64,000 bases of DNA from an uncultured Succinivibrio sp. (lineage in GTDB: Bacteria; Pseudomonadota; Gammaproteobacteria; Enterobacterales; Succinivibrionaceae), in NCBI GenBank assembly GCA_934218695.1, contig CAKQDA010000010.1, positions 1-64,000 on the forward strand, written 5' to 3'. A program made the translations under genes and the position numbers. Positions 1 to 8,707 of this stretch are shown here, piece by piece. Each line of letters opens with the position of its first letter. Position 1 is the stretch's first letter. The notes beneath the pieces were generated by a model, which saw only the letters and a list, made by a program, of their open reading frames with translations, searched no databases and was not told the DNA's origin.

Positions 1-80
1 GTATACTCTTCTTTATCGGAACTTAACAGACTGTCTAGGTTAACTTTATTTTTGTTAGCCTTGACTTCATCTTTCTTCAT
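1..80 (-). CDS. Start of an unidentified protein, cut by the window edge
   Basis: Reading leftward from an ATG at 80, an open frame of 26 codons runs off the left edge of the window. The visible N-terminus (MKKDEVKANKNKVNLDSL...) is strongly charged and lysine-rich, with no signal peptide or known motif. It starts just beyond the efp terminator hairpin, so it is either read through from efp or has a promoter overlapping that hairpin. The Shine-Dalgarno sequence is weak. The product cannot be named, and the frame could be fortuitous. Confidence 0.35.
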   Translation of the reverse strand, partial: MKKDEVKANKNKVNLDSLLSSDKEEY

Positions 81-98
81 AAGTTAATTTCATAACAA

Positions 99-134
99 AA
101 CCCCATTATCAATCATGTGATCAATAATGGGGTT
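99..134 (-). terminator. Rho-independent terminator after efp
   Basis: Perfect 11-bp stem (AACCCCATTAT at 99-109 with ATAATGGGGTT at 124-134) around a 14-nt loop. On the minus strand it is followed by TTTTGTT. It lies 37 bases past the efp stop codon, in the right orientation to end efp transcription. Confidence 0.75.
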
Positions 135-171
135 CATACTAAAATGCCGTTTTTTTATGAGCGAAGTTTAA

Positions 172-735
172 TTAAACACGCTTCTTGAATTCATTGGTAC
201 GAGTATCGATTTCGATCTTGTCGCCAATGTTTACGAAATCAGGTACTGAAATTACATAACCTGTTCCTGCTAAGCGGGCTGGTTTTACAACCTTACCTGA
301 GGTATCGCCTTTAACAGCTGGTTCGGTGTATTCAACTTCACGAACGATTGTGATTGGTAACTCAACTGAAATTGCTTTACCGTTGTAGAAAGTAACCTGA
401 CAAACGTCTTCCATACCATCAATTAAGTAATTTAAAACGTCACCCATGTTGTCTTTTTCGATTTCGTACTGGTTGAACTCTTCGTCCATGAATACGTATA
501 GAGGATCACCATAGTATGAGTATGTGCAATCCTTGTGCTCTAAGATAACGTCATCTAAACGATCATCTGCACGGAATACAGTCTCAGTACCGCCGTTTGA
601 CAGAAGATTCTTTAATTTCATCTTAACAACTGCTGCATTACGACCTGATTTGCTGTACTCAGCCTTCTGAACAACCATTGGGTTGCCGTTTAACATAATT
701 ACGTTGCCAGTACGGATTTCTTGAGCTAACTTCAT
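172..735 (-). CDS. efp: Elongation factor P (Arg32 type)
   Basis: EF-P, 187 residues, the usual length. It enters the ribosomal E site and relieves stalling at polyproline. The KOW-like N domain (about 1-64) is followed by two OB-like domains. The tip of the N-domain loop reads KSGRN, which puts an arginine at residue 32. In this EF-P subfamily Arg32 is rhamnosylated by EarP rather than the lysine being beta-lysylated by EpmA/B. The earP gene is the next gene upstream, which fits. A 231-bp gap separates the two, so efp probably has its own promoter; that gap holds the direct repeat TATAAAACTG twice, which I cannot interpret. Confidence 0.97.
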   Translation of the reverse strand: MKLAQEIRTGNVIMLNGNPMVVQKAEYSKSGRNAAVVKMKLKNLLSNGGTETVFRADDRLDDVILEHKDCTYSYYGDPLYVFMDEEFNQYEIEKDNMGDVLNYLIDGMEDVCQVTFYNGKAISVELPITIVREVEYTEPAVKGDTSGKVVKPARLAGTGYVISVPDFVNIGDKIEIDTRTNEFKKRV

Positions 736-966
736 TGTAAAAACCTTTAACTTTATAAAAAGAAATTAAGGCAAGATCTATATCTTAGCCATTCAAAACA
801 ATATAAATGTCTATTGTTAAGATGCCTTTCTGACCATTGCCTATATAAAACTGACTGTATAAAACTGTATAGTATGATAAGCACAGTCTTATCTGAAAAG
901 AACATCTCTATTTACCTAAAAAGGTAAATTTAACGTACTATTTTAACAGATCTAAGGATCTTTTAA

Positions 967-2034
967 TCAAGAAAAATGTTTTTTTTCTCTTATAAAATCG
1001 AGAAGGTTGTCTGTCAGTGAACCTAAAGATAAAAGGTGATTTTGCCATTCTTTAGTAATAAGTTTCCACTTGTCGATAAATGAATTAATATCAAAATTAT
1101 TAATAAAATCTGAAGATCCGTTATAACTTAATGTAAGTTGTCTTAAAATTTCTACTGAATTTTTATCCGAACATACTTCATCCATTCTGTCAAAAAGAGC
1201 ATTTATTTTATCAAGATGTGCGTTTTCATCTTGAGGATATATATTCCATAAAAATGGTCTTCCTGTAAGCATTGCTCTTACTATTGAATCCTCTCCTCTA
1301 ACGAGATTTATATAGGATCCTACTAACAGAGAATCATATTGATCCTGATCAACCATTGGCGAAACTTTAAATATTAAGTTGTTTTTTATATAGGTATTGC
1401 CTACTTTTAAGTTTAGTTTTAAAAGTTTATTTATGTTATCAAGAGGTTTTCCTTCAAATAAGAATACTGTTATTCTCATTTTTTTTATATTTGACAGATC
1501 TGACAGTTGATTTAAGAAGTAAGCAATTTTTGTGTTTTCATAGCTGAATAACGTTACATAACAGTTATGATCCTTATTATTTTGATTTTTTATCTTATTT
1601 AATAAATTATCTTCAATGACCAGTCCACCAGTTTTTTCTGTAAAACCTGGAAAAAAGAAAAATGATTCTATCCCATCAGAATAAGAAGGTAATTTATGAC
1701 AGTCATCGGCAAAAGATTCAGCTGTTAAATATTCCAGGTTTATTACTAAGATTTTATTTTTTCTTATATAAGAATAAATAAATTCTGGAAGTCTTACGGA
1801 AAAGGCTTGTATAACCGTATCTTTAAATTCCAGATTATAATCACTTGTTGGCCACTCTGATATTTTTAGATAATCATTTTCAAGATCTTCTTTTTGTATG
1901 ATTTTTTTTATTGTTTTTAAATCATTACAATAGAGATTAACTTTTATATTTTTTTTGCAAATATCTCTTCCTAAACGAAGACAGACACCTGCATCTCCAT
2001 AATTATCTATTACATCACAAAAAATATTAATCAT
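967..2034 (-). CDS. earP: EF-P arginine-32 rhamnosyltransferase
   Basis: EarP (DUF2331), 355 residues. It transfers rhamnose from dTDP-L-rhamnose to Arg32 of EF-P in the cytoplasm. The N-terminus carries the family signature with two aspartates (D10 and D14 in VIDNYGDAGVC), matching the catalytic pair known from the family. The C-terminal Rossmann half has RGEDS (246-250) and IYPQDE (265-270), which contact the nucleotide sugar in solved EarP structures. It is adjacent to efp, whose product has Arg at position 32, so the two form a matched pair. It diverges from nrdD across a 248-bp AT-rich promoter region. Confidence 0.95.
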   Translation of the reverse strand: MINIFCDVIDNYGDAGVCLRLGRDICKKNIKVNLYCNDLKTIKKIIQKEDLENDYLKISEWPTSDYNLEFKDTVIQAFSVRLPEFIYSYIRKNKILVINLEYLTAESFADDCHKLPSYSDGIESFFFFPGFTEKTGGLVIEDNLLNKIKNQNNKDHNCYVTLFSYENTKIAYFLNQLSDLSNIKKMRITVFLFEGKPLDNINKLLKLNLKVGNTYIKNNLIFKVSPMVDQDQYDSLLVGSYINLVRGEDSIVRAMLTGRPFLWNIYPQDENAHLDKINALFDRMDEVCSDKNSVEILRQLTLSYNGSSDFINNFDINSFIDKWKLITKEWQNHLLSLGSLTDNLLDFIREKKHFS

Positions 2035-2165
2035 TTTTTACTTAACATAAACTCTTTATTTTTAGGCATTTATTTAGTTGTCAATACAAACATAAATGAA
2101 TTGTTTTATTAGTTTTACAAAATGAGCTGTCAAGCTAATTTAGAAAAATTTAAAAAATTTTAATG

Positions 2166-2194
2166 TTGAATTAGGTAACTCTATTGTACATAAT
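2166..2194 (+). promoter_or_regulatory. Possible nrdD promoter
   Basis: TTGAAT (2166-2171) and CATAAT (2189-2194) with a 17-bp spacer lie 88 bp upstream of nrdD in the earP-nrdD divergent region. I looked for FNR-like (TTGAT-N4-ATCAA) and NrdR-like boxes and saw no clear copy. Assigned by eye only. Confidence 0.35.
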
Positions 2195-2282
2195 ATAACG
2201 CAGTAAATATCAATTTAACCATCTGATTTATATAGAAAAAATATAACTATATAATATTAAATAAAAAAATTCTGGACTAAAA

Positions 2283-4553
2283 ATGATTAGATTTATTGTT
2301 AAGAGAGACGGCCGAAAAGTGTCCTTTAATGAGGACAAAATATCCAATGCAATAAGAAAAGCTCTTATTTCAGCACACCCTGATGATAAATCAACTTCTC
2401 AGTATGAGGAAGAATTAGTCGAGAAATTAACAAGACGTGTTGTTTCAGATATTGAAAAACAGAATTTAGAAGAACCTACTGTAGAAAATACACAGGATAT
2501 TATTGAGAAAGTATTAATTCAGGAAGGAATGGCATCTGAGGCTAAGAATTTTATTCTTTACCGTCAGAACAGAACTAATGTCAGAAACTACAATACTGAC
2601 TTAACAAAAATTTATCGTGATTTAACATCAAAGAGCACAGCAGATATGGATTTAAAGCGTGAAAACGCTAATATCGATGCAAATGCTCCTATGGGATTGA
2701 TGTTACGCTTTGGATCAGAAGGTTCTAAAGATTACGTTAGAAGATATGTTTTAAGACCAGAACACTCAATTGCTCATTCTCGTGGTGATATTCATATTCA
2801 CGATTTAGACTTCTACATGCTAACTATCAATTGCTGTCAGATTGGTTTAAAAGATCTGTTTAAACGTGGTTTCAGCACTGGACATGGTTTTTTACGTGAA
2901 CCTCAGTCTATTCAGTCTGCAGCAGCTCTTTGCTGTATAGCAATTCAGTCTAATCAGAATGATATGCATGGTGGTCAGTCAATTCCTTTATTTGAGTATG
3001 ATTTGGCACCATATGTTGCTATTTCTTATTCAAAGCACCTGTGTAAGGTAATATGCATCTGTTTAAGAGATGACAATGCCGATGTGTCTGAATTAAAGTC
3101 ATACTGCAAAGAACTGTATGAAAAGTATGATACCTGCCTGTCAGATGAAGTTCAGTCTCTGATTAAAGCTAAAGTTACAGATGTTTTAAGAAAATACAGT
3201 GACAACGATTCAGATGTATCTAAAAACGCAGATTACATCATGTCTGAATCTATTAAATTAACTGAACGTGAAACATATCAGGCCATGGAAGCCTTGATTC
3301 ATAATTTAAACTCTATGCAATCAAGAGCCGGTGCACAGGTTCCTTTCTCTTCAATCAACTATGGTACAGGTACACAACCTGAACACAGAATGATTATGAA
3401 GAATGTTTTACTTGCTACAGATGCAGGTTTAGGTGGAGGTGAAACACCTATCTTCCCTGTACAGATCTTTAAAGTAAAAGACGGTATCAATACAAAGAAA
3501 GGCGATCCTAACTATGATCTGTTTGAATTAGCATGTAAAGTGTCAGCAAAGAGATTGTTCCCTAACTTCTCTTTCCTAGATGCTCCTTATAATGCTAAAT
3601 ATTACAAACCAGGTCATCCTGAGACTGAAGTAGCTCTAATGGGGTGCCGTACACGTGTTGTATCAAACTATTATGACAAGACCAAGGAAATTATTCCTGG
3701 ACGTGGAAATCTCTCCTTTACAACAATCAATTTACCTAGACTTGCAATCGAAGCACATGGTTCTATAAGCAAATTCTTTGAATCATTAGACAAGATGATT
3801 TATATGGTGTTTGATCAGTTAATGGATCGTTTTGAAGTCATTGCTAAAAAGCAGGTTTTAAATTATCCGTTCTTAATGGGACAAGGTGTTTGGGTAGATT
3901 CAGACAGATTAAATCCAGAAGATACAATTGAAGACGTTATAAAAAACGGTACTATGTCAGTTGGCTTTATCGGTTTGGCTGAATGTCTGGTGGCTTTAAT
4001 AGGCAAACACCATGGTGAGAGTAAAGAAGCTTATGACTTAGGTTATAAGATTATTAAACATATGAGAGATTTAACTGATAAACATACTGTTGATACGGGA
4101 TTGAATTTCTCTTTATTCTCAACTCCAGCTGAAGGTTTATCAGGAAGATTCGTTAAAATTGATAAGAGACTGTATGGTTCTATTCCTGGTGTTACTGATC
4201 GTGAATATTACACAAACAGTTTCCATGTTCCTGTTTATTACGAAATTTCAGCAGCTGATAAGATTAAGACTGAAGGTCCTTTCCATGCATTGTGCAATGC
4301 TGGTTCAATCTCTTATGTAGAAATGGATGGCGATTTAACAAAGAATGTCGAAGCATTTAAGAATGTAATTTTATACATGAAAGAGTGTGGTGTAGGATAC
4401 GGTTCTATTAATCACCCTGTTGATCGCTGCCCTGTATGTAATTATGTAGGAATCATCGGTGATGTTTGTCCTAGATGTGGTCGTAAGGATGGCGAAGGTG
4501 TAAGCATTGAGCGTTTAAGAAAGCTTGGTGTTGGTTGCATCTGCACTGGTTAG
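2283..4553 (+). CDS. nrdD: Anaerobic class III ribonucleotide reductase, large part lacking the glycyl-radical segment
   Basis: NrdD, 756 residues. It reduces ribonucleoside triphosphates to deoxynucleotides without oxygen. An N-terminal ATP-cone (about 1-95, starting IRFIVKRDGRKVSF) is followed by the catalytic 10-stranded barrel. Near the C-terminus a four-cysteine zinc site is intact (C716, C719, C729, C732). The protein then stops after GEGVSIERLRKLGVGCICTG. The normal radical-bearing RRxTGYLVGT segment is absent here; it is found in a separate frame at 4668-4826. The start follows a weak Shine-Dalgarno (GGACTAAAA). Either the enzyme works as two chains or this gene is a recent breakage; the sequence of both parts looks well conserved, which favours function. 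Confidence 0.95.
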   Translation: MIRFIVKRDGRKVSFNEDKISNAIRKALISAHPDDKSTSQYEEELVEKLTRRVVSDIEKQNLEEPTVENTQDIIEKVLIQEGMASEAKNFILYRQNRTNVRNYNTDLTKIYRDLTSKSTADMDLKRENANIDANAPMGLMLRFGSEGSKDYVRRYVLRPEHSIAHSRGDIHIHDLDFYMLTINCCQIGLKDLFKRGFSTGHGFLREPQSIQSAAALCCIAIQSNQNDMHGGQSIPLFEYDLAPYVAISYSKHLCKVICICLRDDNADVSELKSYCKELYEKYDTCLSDEVQSLIKAKVTDVLRKYSDNDSDVSKNADYIMSESIKLTERETYQAMEALIHNLNSMQSRAGAQVPFSSINYGTGTQPEHRMIMKNVLLATDAGLGGGETPIFPVQIFKVKDGINTKKGDPNYDLFELACKVSAKRLFPNFSFLDAPYNAKYYKPGHPETEVALMGCRTRVVSNYYDKTKEIIPGRGNLSFTTINLPRLAIEAHGSISKFFESLDKMIYMVFDQLMDRFEVIAKKQVLNYPFLMGQGVWVDSDRLNPEDTIEDVIKNGTMSVGFIGLAECLVALIGKHHGESKEAYDLGYKIIKHMRDLTDKHTVDTGLNFSLFSTPAEGLSGRFVKIDKRLYGSIPGVTDREYYTNSFHVPVYYEISAADKIKTEGPFHALCNAGSISYVEMDGDLTKNVEAFKNVILYMKECGVGYGSINHPVDRCPVCNYVGIIGDVCPRCGRKDGEGVSIERLRKLGVGCICTG

Positions 4554-4570
4554 CAGTTATCCAATTTAAT

Positions 4571-4607
4571 AAAACCTTCATGACATTATAGAATTAATGG
4601 AGGTTTT
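4571..4607 (+). terminator. Terminator-like hairpin between nrdD and its radical domain
   Basis: AAAACCTTCAT (4571-4581) pairs with ATGGAGGTTTT (4597-4607) with one G-U pair, enclosing a 15-nt loop and followed by a short U-rich run (GUUUUCU). It sits 17 bases after the nrdD stop and about 60 bases before the separate glycyl-radical frame. It could partly uncouple the two transcripts or mark a processing site. Confidence 0.55.
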
Positions 4608-4667
4608 CTATAATCTAAATATTAAAAATAACTTATAACGTATTATTATTTCAGGAGAATGAGTATT

Positions 4668-4826
4668 ATGCAGACAAGACTACATGCAAAAAATGGTGTT
4701 GTAGGTGAAGGTGTTAAGTTCGAGAGAATCAGACGTGTTACTGGTTATCTTGTAGGTACATTAGATCGCTTTAATGATGGCAAGAGAGCTGAAGAAAGAG
4801 ATCGTGTTAAGCACATGTCTGTATAA
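4668..4826 (+). CDS. Stand-alone glycyl-radical domain of class III ribonucleotide reductase
   Basis: A 52-residue frame whose middle and end match the C-terminus of full-length bacterial NrdD: FERIRRVTGYLVGTLDRF, then the conserved tail AEERDRVKH. G26 (in RVTGY) is the expected radical-carrying glycine activated by NrdG. The start at 4668 has a strong Shine-Dalgarno (AGGAG at 4653-4657, 10-nt spacer). An in-frame ATG at 4659 is too close to that site. It ends 6 bases before nrdG, so domain and activase are translated together. By analogy with GrcA/YfiD for pyruvate formate-lyase, I infer that it docks onto NrdD in trans. No other function is apparent. A split gene is clear; two-chain activity is inference. 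Confidence 0.85.
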   Translation: MQTRLHAKNGVVGEGVKFERIRRVTGYLVGTLDRFNDGKRAEERDRVKHMSV

Positions 4827-4832
4827 GTTAAG

Positions 4833-5363
4833 ATGGATGATATAGATTTATCTGTATTAGATAATACAACCTTAAGAATAGCCGGTGCCGTTAAAGAGTC
4901 TATTGTAGATGGCCCCGGTATTAGGTATGTTATTTTTACTCAAGGATGTCCTTTTCATTGTAAAGGTTGCCATAATGTACAGGCTCAGCCTTTAAACGGT
5001 GGAATGGATGTATCCTTAAGAGTTCTTTATGAAGAATTTTGCTCCAATCCTTTAGTTACCGGTGTAACTTTCTCTGGAGGAGAGCCTTTTATCCAATCTA
5101 AATCTTTGGCTGTTTTAGCCAATGTCTTAAAAAAGAAAAATTACTCAATTTGGGTATATTCTGGTTTTACTTTTGATAAACTAGAAAATGATTCCATCAG
5201 AAGACAGTTACTTGAACTTGTTGACGTTGTAGTTGACGGTCCTTTTGTTATGTCAAAAAAATCTTTGGAATTAGATTTTAGGGGATCATCAAATCAGCGA
5301 ATAATCAATGTTCAGGAATCTTTAAAACAACATAAAGTTGTTTTAATGGAAGGATACAAATAA
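4833..5363 (+). CDS. nrdG: Anaerobic ribonucleotide reductase activating protein
   Basis: Radical SAM activase of class III RNR, 176 residues. It uses a [4Fe-4S] cluster and S-adenosylmethionine to generate the glycyl radical. The cluster cysteines are C39, C43 and C46 (GCPFHCKGCHN), the CX3CX2C pattern. The SGGEPF motif (81-86) forms part of the SAM site. It follows the 52-residue glycyl-radical domain by 6 bases and is followed 6 bases later by pqiA, so it appears to belong to a longer operon. Here its substrate would be the separate small domain rather than full-length NrdD. Confidence 0.95.
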   Translation: MDDIDLSVLDNTTLRIAGAVKESIVDGPGIRYVIFTQGCPFHCKGCHNVQAQPLNGGMDVSLRVLYEEFCSNPLVTGVTFSGGEPFIQSKSLAVLANVLKKKNYSIWVYSGFTFDKLENDSIRRQLLELVDVVVDGPFVMSKKSLELDFRGSSNQRIINVQESLKQHKVVLMEGYK

Positions 5364-5369
5364 TAAAAA

Positions 5370-6569
5370 TTGCATAAGACTGTTGTGTGCAGATCCTGCG
5401 ATTTAGCGGTTTCCATCACTCAAATAAAAAAACATTATGACTGCATCTGTCCTAGGTGTGGTCGAAAGTTAATTTCTAATAGTCTTGTAAGAGAAAGTGA
5501 CGTTGCTATAGTCGCTTTTGCAGCCCTTATATTTCTCTTTATCAGCATTGTTGAACCTTTTATGTCTATTTCCGTAATGGGGACTGGTGCAGCAATGTCT
5601 TTAACCTCGATTGTTTCCATTTTAAATAAGCAATGGGGTTCTTTACTTTATGTGTTTCTATTTTTTACATTCTTTTCTCCTGTATCTGTCCTTTCAATAA
5701 TTGTATTTATAGGCGGATTAAAATATAAACCTAACGTACTTTTAGCAAAGTTCTACAGTTTTAACCATAGTATGTGTATGGTTGATGTCTTTGTTTTAGG
5801 TATTGTAGTAAGTTTAATTAAATTAACAGCGCTTGCTGATGTGACTTTTTATGTAGGTTTTTATACTACTTTTATTTTTTCTGTTCTGATGATCTGGTGT
5901 TGTCTAAAATTTAATCCTTCATTACTTTGGGAAAAAATCAAGAATCAGTCTAAGTTAGATTTAGTAGCTGGAAAATCAGCTATGAGTCAGTTCTATAAAG
6001 TATGCCTTGAATGTGGATATGTATTTAAAGCAAAGGATGATATTGATATTTGTCCAAGATGTAAAACTCAAGTTTCCTACAGACGGAAAAATTGCATTTC
6101 TAAAAGTTTGGCTTTACTAATATCTGCTCTAATCCTTTATCTGCCTTCAAATATGTATCCTGTTATGTACACTGAATTTTTAGGTTCTGATACAGGATCT
6201 AATATCATTGAAGGTGTTATAGAAATGTGGCAAATGAACTCATATTTTGTTTCATTTGTAATTTTGTTGGCCTCTATTTTTATACCTGCATTTAAGATTT
6301 GTTCAATGCTCTTTATTCTGTATGCAACAAAATTTTCAAAAATTGTTGTTCATAAGAGAGTAAGCAGGTTATACAGATTTGTTGTTTTTATTGGAAGATG
6401 GTCTCTGATAGACGTTTATGTTGTTATCATCATGTCTTCCATCGTTAAGATTGGTAATTTGTTGGACATTGAGCCAGGATTTGCAATCATTTGTTTCTGC
6501 AGCGTAGTTATTATTACTGTTTTTTCTGCTGAAACTTTTGATGAAAGGCTGATATGGAATAAGGTTTAA
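5370..6569 (+). CDS. pqiA: PqiA family inner-membrane protein
   Basis: Paraquat-inducible protein A, 399 residues, part of the PqiABC envelope lipid-transport system. Two similar halves each begin with a zinc-ribbon-like cysteine set (C7/C10/C27/C30 and C212/C215/C228/C231) followed by about four transmembrane helices (first near 46-62). The start is a TTG at 5370, 6 bases after nrdG, because the first cysteine pair lies immediately downstream and no ATG precedes it. pqiB begins 2 bases after its stop, so translation is coupled. Confidence 0.9.
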   Translation: MHKTVVCRSCDLAVSITQIKKHYDCICPRCGRKLISNSLVRESDVAIVAFAALIFLFISIVEPFMSISVMGTGAAMSLTSIVSILNKQWGSLLYVFLFFTFFSPVSVLSIIVFIGGLKYKPNVLLAKFYSFNHSMCMVDVFVLGIVVSLIKLTALADVTFYVGFYTTFIFSVLMIWCCLKFNPSLLWEKIKNQSKLDLVAGKSAMSQFYKVCLECGYVFKAKDDIDICPRCKTQVSYRRKNCISKSLALLISALILYLPSNMYPVMYTEFLGSDTGSNIIEGVIEMWQMNSYFVSFVILLASIFIPAFKICSMLFILYATKFSKIVVHKRVSRLYRFVVFIGRWSLIDVYVVIIMSSIVKIGNLLDIEPGFAIICFCSVVIITVFSAETFDERLIWNKV

Positions 6570-6571
6570 TT

Positions 6572-8134
6572 ATGGATGAGATTAAAACTGCAAAGTTAAG
6601 AAAACACAAGATCTCGTTATATTGGTTGGTTCCAATAATTGCTCTGATTGCCACCGTCATTCTTATCTGGGAAAATTCGTTTAACAAGGGACCTCTGGTT
6701 TTACTGCATATGGATGATGCTTCTGGCATTGAATCTGGAAAAACTGTAGTTAAGTTCAGATCAGTTGATGTTGGTGTTGTAGAGTCTGTTTCTTTGTCTA
6801 AGGATTTTTCTGGTGCGATAGCTAAAGTCAGAATGTACAGTGATACTGATGATCTGTTAAATGAGGATTCACTGTTTTGGATTGTAAAACCAAGAATTCA
6901 ATATCACAGTATTACTGGTCTGGAAACTATTTTATCAGGTTCATATATTCAGATTTATAAAGGAAAATCAGACAAATATTCAACAGAATTTGTGTCACTA
7001 AAAGATGCTCCATTAGGTTTGGATGAGAATGGAATACCAATAAAACTGTTTGGACATACAATAGGTGTTATACCAAATGGAACACAGATTAACTATAAAG
7101 GTTTCAATATTGGTATGGTTGTAAGTTCATCCTATGATACTGATAAGGATGATGTTGTATACAATGCATTAATCAGAAAATCATATTCAGATCTTGTTAA
7201 CTCAAACTCTGTATTTTGGGTAGATTCTGGATTTGATTTTAGCCTTAGTCCTTCAGGTGTTAATTTTAGAGTTCCAAATTTAGAAAATATTATTTCAGGA
7301 AGTATCAACGTAAATCAATTTTCAAACGATAAAGGAAATCCTTTAAAACCAAATGATTCTTTTGATGTTTATAAAGATAAAAATGCTGCTAAATATGAAA
7401 ATTTAAAGGACAATCCAAAATTTGTTGTTTTAATTGAAAATGATGTCAAAAACATTGCTGTTGGCAGTAAGGTTTACTTTAGGGGAATGAATATAGGTCA
7501 GGTTATTAAAATACCTTGGTATGAAAAAGATTCTGAGGTATTTGACTACAAAAATAAGATCCCTGCTTTAATTGTATTGGATACTGACAAGGAAAGTTCC
7601 ATAAAGGCTAAAAGTGTATTCGCACAAAATTTGAAAAATAATACTTTATGTGCTCAAATTGATAATACCAGCCTTATTGCATCTGGAAACATTATCAAAT
7701 TATTTATACAGCCTCATAGTAAATGTCATTCTAAAAACACCTTATATAGAAATGTTGATGTAATTCCATTAGTTAAAAATGATAATATGGTGGAAGAATT
7801 ACAGGTTTTTGCTAAGAAATTAAATTCTCTTGATTTAAATGCTGTTACTAATAATCTAAACTCAACACTTTTGAGTTTGAATAGCACTTTAAAATCAATT
7901 AAGAATGTTACAGATTCTGTTAATAAACAGCAGACTGTAGATAATTTAAACAGTGTTCTTGAAAGCTACAGCAAAAATTCAGAACTGTATAAATCATTAC
8001 TGGATGTTTCTAATAAGTTGAATCAGTCTATCAATGAGCTAAATCCAACAATAAAGAAAGTTGGACAAAAGAGTAATTCATTGGTTTTTTCATCTGAAGA
8101 AAAAGACATCGAACCCAAGATTTCTGAGAGGTAA
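6572..8134 (+). CDS. pqiB: PqiB MCE-domain lipid transport protein
   Basis: MCE protein, 520 residues, slightly shorter than the E. coli homologue. One N-terminal transmembrane helix (about 14-33) anchors it in the inner membrane. Three MCE repeats follow, each with the DASGIESGKTVVKFRSV-type lead-in (first near 47; later ones near 160 and 290). The C-terminal region (about 400-500) is Asn/Leu/Ser-rich and probably helical, matching the needle that spans the periplasm in E. coli PqiB. It lies between pqiA and pqiC. Confidence 0.93.
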   Translation: MDEIKTAKLRKHKISLYWLVPIIALIATVILIWENSFNKGPLVLLHMDDASGIESGKTVVKFRSVDVGVVESVSLSKDFSGAIAKVRMYSDTDDLLNEDSLFWIVKPRIQYHSITGLETILSGSYIQIYKGKSDKYSTEFVSLKDAPLGLDENGIPIKLFGHTIGVIPNGTQINYKGFNIGMVVSSSYDTDKDDVVYNALIRKSYSDLVNSNSVFWVDSGFDFSLSPSGVNFRVPNLENIISGSINVNQFSNDKGNPLKPNDSFDVYKDKNAAKYENLKDNPKFVVLIENDVKNIAVGSKVYFRGMNIGQVIKIPWYEKDSEVFDYKNKIPALIVLDTDKESSIKAKSVFAQNLKNNTLCAQIDNTSLIASGNIIKLFIQPHSKCHSKNTLYRNVDVIPLVKNDNMVEELQVFAKKLNSLDLNAVTNNLNSTLLSLNSTLKSIKNVTDSVNKQQTVDNLNSVLESYSKNSELYKSLLDVSNKLNQSINELNPTIKKVGQKSNSLVFSSEEKDIEPKISER

Positions 8135-8136
8135 AA

Positions 8137-8670
8137 ATGAAAAAAATCAGCTTAACAGTTATTACCTCAGTATTGTTGTGTTCAATGCCATGTGCATGCG
8201 TTTCTAATCATGTAAATTACGACAGATACTCATTAACTGAAGATATAAGTTCTTCTTCTTTTATTGTAAAAAGAAATTTAAATGTTGAACTTAATAATGT
8301 TTTAAATGACGGTGGCATTGTAATTAAGACTTCAGACGTAAGTTTACAGTCAGCTAACAATCACCGCTGGGCATCTGATTTAAAGGAACAATTAAAGGTT
8401 CTTTTAAATGACTCTTTAGATAAAGGGCATATAAGTTCAGATCTATCTTTAAATGTTTACGTAAGCAAGTTTTACGGCACTACAGACGGCAATTGCATCA
8501 TAGATATGAGTATAGATTCATTTAAAAATGGAAAGGCTCTATTTTCAAAAAATTACAGTTTCAACAAACGACAGAGTAAAGATGGATATCAATCTCTGGT
8601 TGACAGTCTTAAATATGGATTTGAGTCATTGAGTAAAGAAATATCCAATGATTTAAAAAAATATAACTAA
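8137..8670 (+). CDS. pqiC: PqiC outer-membrane lipoprotein
   Basis: PqiC/YmbA family, 177 residues. It should cap the PqiB needle at the outer membrane. The short N-terminal hydrophobic segment ends PCAC, and C21 is the likely lipidated cysteine because the following CVSNHVNYDRYSL aligns with the start of mature E. coli PqiC. The lipobox lacks the usual Leu/Val at -3, so processing may be weak or use a variant site. It starts 2 bases after the pqiB stop and is the last gene of the operon. Confidence 0.85.
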   Translation: MKKISLTVITSVLLCSMPCACVSNHVNYDRYSLTEDISSSSFIVKRNLNVELNNVLNDGGIVIKTSDVSLQSANNHRWASDLKEQLKVLLNDSLDKGHISSDLSLNVYVSKFYGTTDGNCIIDMSIDSFKNGKALFSKNYSFNKRQSKDGYQSLVDSLKYGFESLSKEISNDLKKYN

Positions 8671-8707
8671 AAGGAAGAGTAAAAGTCAGTATTACTTATC
8701 AAGTGCA

